NCBI RefSeq assembly: GCF_014905135.1
Contig: NZ_CP041406.1
Location: forward strand, 1,488,001-1,552,000
From: Sulfurimonas paralvinellae
GTDB taxonomy: Bacteria; Campylobacterota; Campylobacteria; Campylobacterales; Sulfurimonadaceae
Reading direction: 5' to 3'
DNA: 64,000 nt
Shown: positions 18,154 through 26,016 of the stretch, piece by piece
How the letters are laid out: every line of letters starts with the position of its first letter
Numbering within the stretch: position 1 is the stretch's first letter
Made by a program: the position numbers and the translations under genes
The notes under the pieces: model-generated
The model's database searches: none
What the model was told of the DNA's origin: nothing
What the model saw: the letters and a program-made list of their open reading frames with translations, nothing else

Positions 18154-18175
18154 TCATCGCTTTTTTTATTTTTGA
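18140..18175 (+). terminator. Plus-strand terminator, probably the old dnaK terminator
   Basis: CGATGA, eight-base loop, TCATCG, then C and TTTTTTTATTTTT. It points in the plus direction although the nearest plus-strand gene upstream is dnaK, 2 kb away. This suggests that the HtrA segment was inserted between dnaK and its terminator. The T-run also encodes the end of the convergent NosL-like gene. Confidence 0.7.
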
Positions 18176-18750
18176 AAATCTTTTTTTGCTTCCTGCCATG
18201 CAGAGTAAAAGTCTACAATCTTTCCACCATGTTTTTTCTGAAATGCTTTTGCAAGATCCAAGTTTTTAAAAGCATATTTACTTACAGGACTCATTGTCTC
18301 AGGAACATCACTCCCTACAACATAAAAAGCTTCCGTTACCGGAATGAACTTCAATGAATCAACATCCACAACCATCGGATTTTCCAGTTCTGCACCTTCG
18401 TTTATATGTTCTGTAAGACAATGAAGTGAACAGTATTGAATATTTTTTCCGTTAAGTTTTGCAGCATGACTTGTCTTGTAAAACTTAATAAGATTCATAC
18501 CGCACATTGCACAGTGCTCTTTATTTGGACCGGTTTGCACAAGAATCGCATCTTTTTTATCGACACTCTGAAACATTTTATGCATCATTGGTTTTTGCAT
18601 TGGATGTTTTTGCATCGTTTTCTGCGCTTCTGATTTTTCAACCCGAGTTTTTGCAGGTGCAGTTTTTTTATCTGTCTTTACCTCTGGCGTAATATTTTGA
18701 CAACCTGCAAGCAATAGAACAGTTAGTGAAGAAATAAGTAATTTAAACAT
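18166..18750 (-). CDS. NosL-family copper lipoprotein
   Basis: Lipoprotein signal with lipobox LLAGC, a Lys-rich linker, a Met/His-rich stretch (MQKHPMQKPMMHKM) and the NosL motif HCAMCGMNL (about residue 80), followed by the second Cys pair in YCSLHCLTEH. NosL proteins deliver Cu(I) to nitrous oxide reductase; stand-alone copies like this one are thought to act in copper trafficking more broadly. A GTG start 33 bases upstream is possible, but the ATG at 18750 has AAAGGAAAAGATA before it and gives a proper signal peptide. Divergent from the tlpA-bat operon. Confidence 0.88.
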   Translation of the reverse strand: MFKLLISSLTVLLLAGCQNITPEVKTDKKTAPAKTRVEKSEAQKTMQKHPMQKPMMHKMFQSVDKKDAILVQTGPNKEHCAMCGMNLIKFYKTSHAAKLNGKNIQYCSLHCLTEHINEGAELENPMVVDVDSLKFIPVTEAFYVVGSDVPETMSPVSKYAFKNLDLAKAFQKKHGGKIVDFYSAWQEAKKDFQK

Positions 18751-18816
18751 TATCTTTTCCTTTATTTTTCCTAATTTTATCACTTTATTATTACATTAGT
18801 GTTAAACTAAATAACA

Positions 18817-19317
18817 ATGAAATCAAAAATTAAAAACAGTGTCAAAGAGATTCTCTTTATTATCATTATTATGACCATTGCAACCAACCTTTTAAGTCTC
18901 TATAAAGCACAATCTCTCAGCAACAGACCACTTAATATACAAAGTTTCCGACTCATCAACAATACCCTAGCTAAAGTAGATAAAAATAGACCAATCGTCA
19001 TTCACTTTTGGGCGACATGGTGCCCTACCTGTAAACTAGAAGCTGCAAATATCAATCTGCTCTCACGCCATTATCAAATCATTACCATCGCTGCCAATTC
19101 AGGAGATGACGATACAATAAAAAAATATCTTAACGAACACGGATATTCATACAGAGTCGTTAACGATAAAGATGGCACTCTATCCAAAAGATTTAAAATA
19201 GTAGGCTACCCGACGACTTTTATTTATGACAATAAGGGAAATCTTGTTTTTAAAGAAGTCGGTTACACGTCAGCTCTCGGACTATGGCTTCGACTTTTAT
19301 GGGCAGGAGTGAAATAA
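18817..19317 (+). CDS. TlpA-like thiol:disulfide oxidoreductase
   Basis: Membrane-anchored periplasmic thioredoxin, 166 aa. One N-terminal membrane segment (residues 13-30), then a thioredoxin fold with HFWATWCPTCKLEA (active-site CPTC) and the cis-Pro loop VGYPTTFIYD. Likely supports cytochrome c or copper-site thiols; the operon ends in a cytochrome c. First gene of a five-gene run whose members overlap or nearly touch. Confidence 0.9.
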   Translation: MKSKIKNSVKEILFIIIIMTIATNLLSLYKAQSLSNRPLNIQSFRLINNTLAKVDKNRPIVIHFWATWCPTCKLEAANINLLSRHYQIITIAANSGDDDTIKKYLNEHGYSYRVVNDKDGTLSKRFKIVGYPTTFIYDNKGNLVFKEVGYTSALGLWLRLLWAGVK

Positions 19318-19318
19318 A

Positions 19319-20221
19319 ATGCAGCATTTCGAGTTTGAGTACCCTTATGCCTTTCTTTTGCTCTTGCTTATCATCTGTATTTACAAATGCCCGCTGAGCA
19401 TCAAAAAAATTATTTTCCCCCATACAACACTTTTTTCACAAAAAGCACACTGGTTTAACAGAGAAAAGCTGCTGTACTCCATTATTTTTACTCTGCTTGT
19501 CACTGCTCTTGCCTCTCCTATTTCTTATGATTCAAAAAATGCACAGCAGCGTAAAGGACGTGATCTTGTCTTCGTGCTTGATACCAGCGGTTCTATGGAG
19601 GAAAGTGACTATTCAGCTGAAAACAGACAAGCCAGTAAGTTTTCCATACTTCAAAATCTCATAAAAACATTCGTCACGAAACGCTTTGATGATAATGTAG
19701 GCGTGAGTGTTTTTGGCTCTTTTGCATTTAATGTCGTGCCGATTACCTACGATATGCATTCCCTTGTTTATATGCTGAATTTTTTAGAAGTCGGTATGGC
19801 CGGAAACTCAACAGCTATCGGTGATGGATTGCAACGCGCTTTGGAGATGCTACAAAAGTCAAACGCAAGGAACAAGGTCATCATTCTCATAACCGACGGT
19901 TATCAAAACAGCGGGGTAACAAAGATAAAAGATGCTGTAGCCCTTGCAAAAAAAATGAATGTAAAAATCTATACTATTGGCGTTGGCAAAAAAAGTGACT
20001 ACGATGCAAAACTACTTGAGAGAATTGCTAAAGACACCGATGCCCGTTCATTTGAAGCTGCCGATGCAGCAGCACTTCAAAATGTATACAAAGAACTTGA
20101 CAATCTCGAACCAAGTGCCATCCGCTCACAACACTATCTCAATAGACAGGTGCTCTTTACCTACCCTTTGGCATTTGCCATTTTGCTGCTGCTCTATCTG
20201 CTTGCAAAGAGGAGAAGTTAG
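19319..20221 (+). CDS. batA: BatA-like von Willebrand A protein
   Basis: Membrane protein with a VWA domain between membrane segments (about residues 8-22, 50-68 and 280-296). The MIDAS metal motif is complete: DTSGSMEESD near residue 88, the Thr in GNSTAIGDGL, and ITDGYQNSG. Bat proteins ('aerotolerance') occur widely with MoxR ATPases, and may assemble or insert cofactors into envelope enzymes; the exact role is unsettled. The next gene follows directly after its TAG stop. Confidence 0.9.
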   Translation: MQHFEFEYPYAFLLLLLIICIYKCPLSIKKIIFPHTTLFSQKAHWFNREKLLYSIIFTLLVTALASPISYDSKNAQQRKGRDLVFVLDTSGSMEESDYSAENRQASKFSILQNLIKTFVTKRFDDNVGVSVFGSFAFNVVPITYDMHSLVYMLNFLEVGMAGNSTAIGDGLQRALEMLQKSNARNKVIILITDGYQNSGVTKIKDAVALAKKMNVKIYTIGVGKKSDYDAKLLERIAKDTDARSFEAADAAALQNVYKELDNLEPSAIRSQHYLNRQVLFTYPLAFAILLLLYLLAKRRS

Positions 20222-21775
20222 ATGACTTTTCTCAATGCCTGGGTACTTTTTGGACTTATTCCCATCTATTTTATCTATAAAAAGCACTCCAATGTACAAA
20301 AACAGACACAGCTCTTATATCTGAGCCTTGTGTTTATGTTTTTGGCAATGGCACGACCTGCCTATGAGAATAGCTACACCCAGCAGGATTTCGATTCGCA
20401 TGATTATATCATCGCACTCGATACCTCATACTCCATGCAGGCAACAGATCTTAAACCAAGTCGCTATGAACTTGCAAAAAAAGCTATAAAAAAGCTCATT
20501 GCATCACATCCTAAAGACAGGTTTACCCTTTTTGCCTTTACATCATCCACACTGCTCATCTCCCCGCCGACAACAGATACGACAATAAGCATGATGGCAC
20601 TTGATGCCTTGGAGCCAAACTATATACTGACAAAAAGTACAGATATAAAGAATCTTTTTACAACAATAGCAAAGCTTCCTATGAAACAAAAAAATCTGAT
20701 TATTTTCAGTGACGGCGGCGGTGAACATGATATTGCTACCCTTGCAAAGATCGCCAAAGAACACAGCATCATTCCTTATATTGTGGCAACGGCAACACAA
20801 AAAGGAGCGGCTCTTAAAAAAGATGGCAAGTACATTAAAAACAGCAATGATGCTATCGTTATCTCAAAAATCAATCCTATTCTTCCAGACCTTGCCAATG
20901 CAACAAAAGGAAAATACTATCAATTAAAATCATTAAGCGACATCGATGCACTCTCAAATGATCTTACAAGCCGGCAGAGTAAAAAAGAGCATATCGAGGT
21001 AAAATCCTATAAAGAACTTTTTTATATTCCTCTTTCCATCGCTTTTGTTCTCTATTTTCTCTCTATCACAAAAATTACACAGAGATTTTTGCTATCATTG
21101 GCGTTATTTCTTATATTACCACATAAAAGTACTGCCTCTATCATCGATTTTTATCATATTCAAAATGCCAAGGAAGCCTACACGCAACAGAGATACAAAG
21201 ATTCCGCCAATGCGTTCAAAGCCGTTGCGCCGTCACCGCAGAGTTATTTCAACCTTGCTTCTGCCTACTATAAAGCCGGCCGTTACCAAGAAGCTGCAAA
21301 AACCTTTTCCCAGATACGCACAGCAAATAGAGGGCTCAAGAAAAACATCTATTATAACCTTGGAAACTGTGCCGTTAAACTCAAGCAATACGACCGAGCC
21401 AAGCGCTATTATCGTTACGCACTAGCGCTCGGGGATGACAATGATGCACTGTATAACCTGCATCTGCTCTATAAACTGCATCTCAAAACCAAAAAAGATA
21501 GTTCTAAAATGCTTCCGCAGAACCAAAATGCTGCATCAAAGAAAAAACATCAAAACGGTTCAAAGAAAAATGACAAACAAAAAAGCGGCACAAGTAAAAG
21601 CGCATCCAATCAGTCATCAAGCGAGCAGTCAAATGGTGGTGGCAGTACAAAAAAATCGCAAAAAAAACAGACCGTTGCCAAAGCGACGAAAAAAGAGAAA
21701 GGTATTTATAAATTCACCTATAAAGCCTATGAAAAAATCAATAAAGGATACACTGATGAAAAAGAGCCTTGGTAG
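20222..21775 (+). CDS. BatB-BatC type fusion: VWA domain plus TPR domain
   Basis: A 517-aa protein. Residues 1-260 resemble BatB: two membrane segments near the start, VWA with MIDAS DTSYSMQATD and FSDGGGEHD. After a further pair of membrane segments (about 262-305) comes a tetratricopeptide region (SYFNLASAYYKAGRYQEAAK ... YYNLGNCAVKLKQYDRAK), as in BatC, then a Ser/Lys-rich disordered tail. In many bacteria these are two genes. Its end overlaps the batD-like start by 20 bases. Confidence 0.88.
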   Translation: MTFLNAWVLFGLIPIYFIYKKHSNVQKQTQLLYLSLVFMFLAMARPAYENSYTQQDFDSHDYIIALDTSYSMQATDLKPSRYELAKKAIKKLIASHPKDRFTLFAFTSSTLLISPPTTDTTISMMALDALEPNYILTKSTDIKNLFTTIAKLPMKQKNLIIFSDGGGEHDIATLAKIAKEHSIIPYIVATATQKGAALKKDGKYIKNSNDAIVISKINPILPDLANATKGKYYQLKSLSDIDALSNDLTSRQSKKEHIEVKSYKELFYIPLSIAFVLYFLSITKITQRFLLSLALFLILPHKSTASIIDFYHIQNAKEAYTQQRYKDSANAFKAVAPSPQSYFNLASAYYKAGRYQEAAKTFSQIRTANRGLKKNIYYNLGNCAVKLKQYDRAKRYYRYALALGDDNDALYNLHLLYKLHLKTKKDSSKMLPQNQNAASKKKHQNGSKKNDKQKSGTSKSASNQSSSEQSNGGGSTKKSQKKQTVAKATKKEKGIYKFTYKAYEKINKGYTDEKEPW

Positions 21776-22898
21776 AATATTTTTAATCTTTTTACTCTTT
21801 ACAACAGCAATCTATGCAAAACAGTTAGCTACATATAAATTCTTTGCAAATAAGAAAGAAGCTGTTGTCAAAGAGGCTATAGAAGTAACATTGATTGCAC
21901 ATCAAAAGAATAAATCAAAAGTTATGTTCTTCTTTGCTACGCCTAAAAAAAGTAATGACTACAAAGCCGTTTTACTTACAAAAGAGATTCAAGACCACTC
22001 TTATCATAATACATCTGCTGTATTTAAGTATATTATTTTCCCGCTCAAAGCAAAAAAAATTCATATAGATTTTGATTTTACAATAAAAACTGCTACCGAC
22101 AAGGGAATTGCATTTGCCTATGTGGAAGACCATGATGACAGCAAAAGGATTGCTATGGAAGTCTCACATGTTAAAATAAAACCTCTTGATATCAGAGTAA
22201 AGAAACTTAAACATCCTGTAGATTTAATAGGTGATTTTAAACTCAACTCCACCATTGACAAGCAATCAATAAATCAATATGAAAATGTAAATCTTCACTA
22301 CACACTCTTGGGAACAGGATACAATGACAAAGTCACTCTGCTAAAAAATTTAAAAGATGTCAATCTTTTTTCTGATATAAATAATGCCTATATAAAACTA
22401 ACTCCAGAAGGATACAAAATAAAAAGAGAGTATATTTATGCCCTAAGTGCAAAAAAAGATTTTACAATTCCTGCAGTAACACTCCATGCATATTCACCAA
22501 AAACAGAGAAATACTATACGCTTACTGCAGCACAACACCATATTAAAGTTACAAAGATTGATACATCGAAACTTTTAGATAATGAAGAGTACCCACAAAC
22601 AAAAGAGCTCATTAACTTTGATGCACTCAAACAATTTCTTATCTATCTTATTATTTTTATCACGGGTTATCTAAGTGCACAATTTCAATCTTTTAGCTTT
22701 AAAAAAGATGCTGATTCTACAGAGCTACAAGAGATCAAAAAAGCGCAGACAGCAAAAGAACTGCTTTTTATTTTGGTAAATATACATAAGGAGCAACAAT
22801 TTTCACATGAAGTAAAAATGCTGGAAGAGATAGTATATAATAATGCTGCTCATAATTTCAATAAGATTAAAACTACTATTATCAAAGGACTCAAATGA
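21756..22898 (+). CDS. batD: BatD-like membrane protein
   Basis: A 380-aa protein: signal peptide (residues 1-19, ending YAKQ), a beta-rich extracytoplasmic region and one membrane segment near residues 290-306, then a short cytoplasmic helical tail. It lacks strong motifs; the call comes from position after batA/batB and this layout. The ATG at 21756 is preceded by AAAGGATACACTG; the same frame is open much further upstream inside the previous gene, but only this start gives a signal peptide. Confidence 0.8.
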   Translation: MKKSLGRIFLIFLLFTTAIYAKQLATYKFFANKKEAVVKEAIEVTLIAHQKNKSKVMFFFATPKKSNDYKAVLLTKEIQDHSYHNTSAVFKYIIFPLKAKKIHIDFDFTIKTATDKGIAFAYVEDHDDSKRIAMEVSHVKIKPLDIRVKKLKHPVDLIGDFKLNSTIDKQSINQYENVNLHYTLLGTGYNDKVTLLKNLKDVNLFSDINNAYIKLTPEGYKIKREYIYALSAKKDFTIPAVTLHAYSPKTEKYYTLTAAQHHIKVTKIDTSKLLDNEEYPQTKELINFDALKQFLIYLIIFITGYLSAQFQSFSFKKDADSTELQEIKKAQTAKELLFILVNIHKEQQFSHEVKMLEEIVYNNAAHNFNKIKTTIIKGLK

Positions 22899-23263
22899 TT
22901 CGGACTGCCATAACTGTTTTTCTTCTTCTACAAAGTGCTCTTTATGCTAAAACAGAGACATCTTATGAAATTGGTAAAAATCTTTACTACGCAAACGGCT
23001 GTGCGAACTGTCATGGAACCAATGCCGAAGGAAGCAGTTACTACCCAAAACTATCAAACAAAAAAAGAGATTTCTTAACAAAAAAACTGGAAGATTTTAA
23101 AAAGGGAATTGCACAGACACAAAAGCAGGAGATCATGTTTACCTTTGCAAAACCGCTCACGCAGGCAGATATAAAGAACATTACCTACTTTCTTGCTCAT
23201 TTTAAAAAAGAGGATTCAAGGAAGTATGACGTAGAAGAGGATCTTCTTGGTGTGGATTACTAA
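22895..23263 (+). CDS. Small periplasmic cytochrome c
   Basis: Class I c-type cytochrome of 122 aa: signal peptide (1-18), one haem site CANCH near residue 38, and a Met in KQEIMFTFAKPL as likely sixth ligand. Its ATGA overlap with batD shows it belongs to the bat operon. It may be an electron carrier for an enzyme matured by the Bat proteins or for TlpA. Converges on the molybdoenzyme operon with a 6-base gap. Confidence 0.92.
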   Translation: MIRTAITVFLLLQSALYAKTETSYEIGKNLYYANGCANCHGTNAEGSSYYPKLSNKKRDFLTKKLEDFKKGIAQTQKQEIMFTFAKPLTQADIKNITYFLAHFKKEDSRKYDVEEDLLGVDY

Positions 23264-23269
23264 CAGAGG

Positions 23270-23755
23270 CTAGGCTTCTGCTGCACCACCGTCTTCGGTA
23301 AAGAACTCTCTGTAAACTTTTTCAAAATACTTTTTAGCATTCTCAGTTTTTTGAATCTTTGCATCAAAGATCTCTTTTGTCGCAGGATATTTTTCACTGT
23401 ATTCTTTATATATTGCACATTTCATATCCATATTTTGAGAAAATTGATCGATAACAGCACGGAAATCTTCCGGTGTTGCAACCCACTGCATAAATTTTTG
23501 AAACATTCTCTCTCTGACATCGATAGCAAAAGACTCATCAAGCTGCTGTGCCATACGTTTGAGATCCCAGCGTGAGAAATAGACACCGCTCTTCACCGGC
23601 GGCATAATTTCAGCATAGATAGCTTTGAGATAATCCGGATAGTCTTCAGGAGCATCCATTTCACAACTACCGTCAGCACAAGCCTGATCAATCATTACCT
23701 GTTGCTGCATCTGCTCAAATTCACTTCGTAATTCGTTTAAATCTTTCATATCCAT
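23270..23755 (-). CDS. Unknown protein, last gene of the molybdoenzyme operon
   Basis: A 161-aa soluble, mostly helical acidic protein with a cysteine pair in QACADGSCEMD (residues 25-35) and a further Cys in MKCAIYKEY. Family not recognised. Length, acidity and helical content recall small molybdoenzyme chaperones, but I see no TorD motif. GAGGAAAGAATATT precedes its ATG. It has no counterpart in standard psr/soe/ttr operons known to me. Confidence 0.75.
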   Translation of the reverse strand: MDMKDLNELRSEFEQMQQQVMIDQACADGSCEMDAPEDYPDYLKAIYAEIMPPVKSGVYFSRWDLKRMAQQLDESFAIDVRERMFQKFMQWVATPEDFRAVIDQFSQNMDMKCAIYKEYSEKYPATKEIFDAKIQKTENAKKYFEKVYREFFTEDGGAAEA

Positions 23756-23768
23756 AATATTCTTTCCT

Positions 23769-24194
23769 CTACTTTATAAATTGATTATATATCTCTTGTG
23801 CCAATGCTTCACCCTCAAGTGTGCCATTTTTTTCAAGATAGGTTCCGATGAGTTTCTCACCATCACGCACGACAAAGTCACACTTGTTATAGACCTGAAC
23901 AAACTCATCCGCTTCATCAAGAAGCTCAATGGCACTCTCTTGGTATTCTGGTGCTATATAGGCACCGTTTACATGTGATTTTTTCATATTTGACAATGTA
24001 AAATAAAAATCATCCTCACGTATGTTCATAGGTATCATCATAGCATCATCTCCTGATGCTTTGACAAGCTTGTTGAGCATTACAAAGAGTCTGTTCGGAC
24101 TTGCATGTTCTGCAATAAGACCAAAAAGTTTTGTCTGTTTTTGAATCTGATCATCAGCATTCATCGTTTGTGGTGCTTCTATATTTTCACTCAT
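23769..24194 (-). CDS. Stand-alone domain resembling the shikimate dehydrogenase N-terminus
   Basis: A 141-aa protein. The order KLFGLIAEHASPNRLFVML, then DDAMMIPMNIREDDFYFTL, VNGAYIAPEYQESAIELLDE and DFVVRDGEKLIGTYLE follows the substrate-binding domain of AroE (GLIGNP...SLSP, NVTIPHK, AVNTVV.DG.L.GYNTDG). The catalytic Lys of NVTxPHK is not conserved, and there is no NAD(P) domain, so it is not an AroE enzyme. The start at 24194 overlaps the ferredoxin stop (ATGA) and has GGGGGATAAA upstream; a longer frame to 24248 is rejected. The resemblance is my inference by eye. Confidence 0.6.
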   Translation of the reverse strand: MSENIEAPQTMNADDQIQKQTKLFGLIAEHASPNRLFVMLNKLVKASGDDAMMIPMNIREDDFYFTLSNMKKSHVNGAYIAPEYQESAIELLDEADEFVQVYNKCDFVVRDGEKLIGTYLEKNGTLEGEALAQEIYNQFIK

Positions 24195-25294
24195 TTTATC
24201 CCCCATAGCTCTCGTGCTTCTTCCTCTTCTATCTTGCATCTTTGACATAAAACCTCACCGCCTTTGTACGCAAAGAAATTCCCGCATTCATCACACCGTT
24301 TAATACTAAAACGTGCCAGCGTCTCGATCTTTGGTTCAAAAAAGCTCTCCAATGCAAATGTCGGTCGCAGTGTCAAGGAATCCGGTTCACACACATCGTG
24401 GCAAGAGTGACACTGAACACATGCAAGCGGATTGAAATTTATTACACTGTTTTTTCCATCAGAAGAGAGTGCGCCTGTAGGACAGATTCTGTAACACATT
24501 TGACAATTCGTACATGTCGTCTCATCCAAATCTTTTTGCGAAATAAAAGAGATATCGTTGATATCAATGTTATGAAAGATCTCAGGCACACTTGCTCGTT
24601 TCATAGCCATCAGCAAAAGACTTCTTCTGTCGGGAATATTTTTTTGCTTTATTTTAGCGATATCCGCATTCGTGACCGTATGAACTTTTTCAATATCTTC
24701 ACTTGCGGCAACTTCATTTTCAAACTGCTGCTTGATAGATACCGCTTTTTTAAGTCCCTCTTTTGAAAGCAGTTCTCTTCTGCTCATTAACGCTTCACCG
24801 CTACTAGGCTCAGAGACACTCTCTACTTCTTGAAGGAGTATACTTTTATTCTGTTGCATTGCTTCAAGCAGAAAGTTAACCTCTTCTATGCGCTCTTCGA
24901 TGATCGGCAGGTTTTTTGCACCGATCTCGCAGTTTTTACATCCGCCTATATCGGCAGTGAGCTGCTCGTTTGCAATCAAAGCCATACTTAAAAGCTCTTC
25001 TGCACTCAAAGCAGCGATACACGGAAGTTCTGTTTTACAAGAGATGAGCTGCTCATCATTTTCTAAAAAACTAAACACATAATTAATAGGCTTAAAATCA
25101 TCCAATGAGTAAGCAGCTGTAGGGCATACTGCTCCACAACCACCGCATCCTACACATTCACTCGGCACAAAAGAGACAACACCTTCAGTTATCTTGATAG
25201 TCTCAACGGGACATACTTCAACACATTTGTTACATATTGCAAACTTGTTTGATGTATGCACACATTTTGAAACATCTAAGCTAAGGAGACTCAT
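24191..25294 (-). CDS. Polyferredoxin with four Cys clusters and a C-terminal zinc ribbon
   Basis: A 367-aa cytoplasmic iron-sulfur protein. 4Fe-4S motifs: CNKCVEVCP (about residue 21), CVGCGGCGAVCP (about 47), CTNCQMCYRICP (about 262) and CVQCHSCHDVCE (about 292). The tail CDECGNFF ... LCQRC (about 335-355) looks like a rubredoxin/zinc ribbon. The middle holds a Cys pair in GGCKNCEIG and coiled-coil-like helices. Similar genes accompany Campylobacterota molybdoenzyme operons. It overlaps both neighbours by four bases. Likely electron donor in maturation or an electron shuttle; not proven. Confidence 0.9.
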   Translation of the reverse strand: MSLLSLDVSKCVHTSNKFAICNKCVEVCPVETIKITEGVVSFVPSECVGCGGCGAVCPTAAYSLDDFKPINYVFSFLENDEQLISCKTELPCIAALSAEELLSMALIANEQLTADIGGCKNCEIGAKNLPIIEERIEEVNFLLEAMQQNKSILLQEVESVSEPSSGEALMSRRELLSKEGLKKAVSIKQQFENEVAASEDIEKVHTVTNADIAKIKQKNIPDRRSLLLMAMKRASVPEIFHNIDINDISFISQKDLDETTCTNCQMCYRICPTGALSSDGKNSVINFNPLACVQCHSCHDVCEPDSLTLRPTFALESFFEPKIETLARFSIKRCDECGNFFAYKGGEVLCQRCKIEEEEARELWGIK

Positions 25295-25941
25295 GCGTTA
25301 TAGTTATACTCGTTTTCTTTAAGCGCTGTAAGGTATTCAAAATCACTCATAATGAATTCCAACGCCAAATCCGCAAGATCATAATAGAATGCCGTTCCTG
25401 CCTCATTTTTAACATTCAAAAGATACATCGGTGCCCACTCCAAAATATGGTCTTTCATAAAACCGTATTGCAGTTGCGAGAGCTGTTTTGCCAATTCCAT
25501 GTCATCATCTTCAAGCGCTTTTAGTTCTGCACGACAAAGTTCATACATAAATTCTAATTCAATCCCGATATGATCCGCGGCCATTACACGAGCCTTGTCA
25601 AGTTCGACTTTAAATTCAAAAGCATTAAAAATGGCCTGTACAGGGTTTTCACCACCTGTTTCCATCATTTGATCTTCTCTTGTATAAAAAGACTCATACG
25701 GAATAAGATGGAGTAAAAAAAGGTTAGTAAAATCAACATTGAGATATCTCTCTATCAACTCTTTTCTGTCATACTCTTCTCTTTTTTTCCATGTTGCATA
25801 TGTTGGGAAAAAAGAGAGCATGTTTTGATCGTCTTCTATTGATTTTAATAGCCCTTCATCAACTTCGCCTATCATCAGTCTAGAGATTAAAGCATATATA
25901 TTTATACGAGCATTTTGCTGTTGTTTTAAATCATTGTTCAT
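25291..25941 (-). CDS. TorD-family molybdoenzyme chaperone
   Basis: All-helical chaperone that keeps the Tat-exported catalytic subunit unfolded until cofactor is inserted. Typical features: N-terminal YALISRLMIGEVDE, the central EDQMMETGGENPVQAIF, and DHIGIELEFMYELC with the TorD E-x-D/H-H-(I/L) region followed by DHILEWAPMYLLNV. 216 aa is normal. Separated from the catalytic gene by a 16-bp hairpin (25977-26012). Confidence 0.92.
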   Translation of the reverse strand: MNNDLKQQQNARINIYALISRLMIGEVDEGLLKSIEDDQNMLSFFPTYATWKKREEYDRKELIERYLNVDFTNLFLLHLIPYESFYTREDQMMETGGENPVQAIFNAFEFKVELDKARVMAADHIGIELEFMYELCRAELKALEDDDMELAKQLSQLQYGFMKDHILEWAPMYLLNVKNEAGTAFYYDLADLALEFIMSDFEYLTALKENEYNYNA

Positions 25942-25976
25942 TGATTGTATACCTTGAATGGAAATATTGTTAGAAG

Positions 25977-26012
25977 TATATTAAAGCACCACTTGAAGTG
26001 GGCTTTAATATA
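25977..26012 (-). other. Strong intra-operon hairpin between the catalytic and torD genes
   Basis: TATATTAAAGC-A-CCACT, loop TGA, AGTGG-GCTTTAATATA: 16 paired bases with one bulged A. No U-run follows in the minus direction. It likely stabilises the 3' end of the structural-subunit mRNA, so that chaperone and accessory genes are expressed less. Confidence 0.7.
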
Positions 26013-26016
26013 GAGG

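Noticed and set aside
21435-21755. Upstream extension of the batD-like gene
   Set aside because: Runs inside the TPR part of the previous gene; the ATG at 21756 gives a signal peptide and has a ribosome-binding site.
24195-24248. 18-residue N-terminal extension of the AroE-like gene
   Set aside because: Encodes a basic, unrelated peptide within the ferredoxin gene; the ATGA start with GGGGGA is better.
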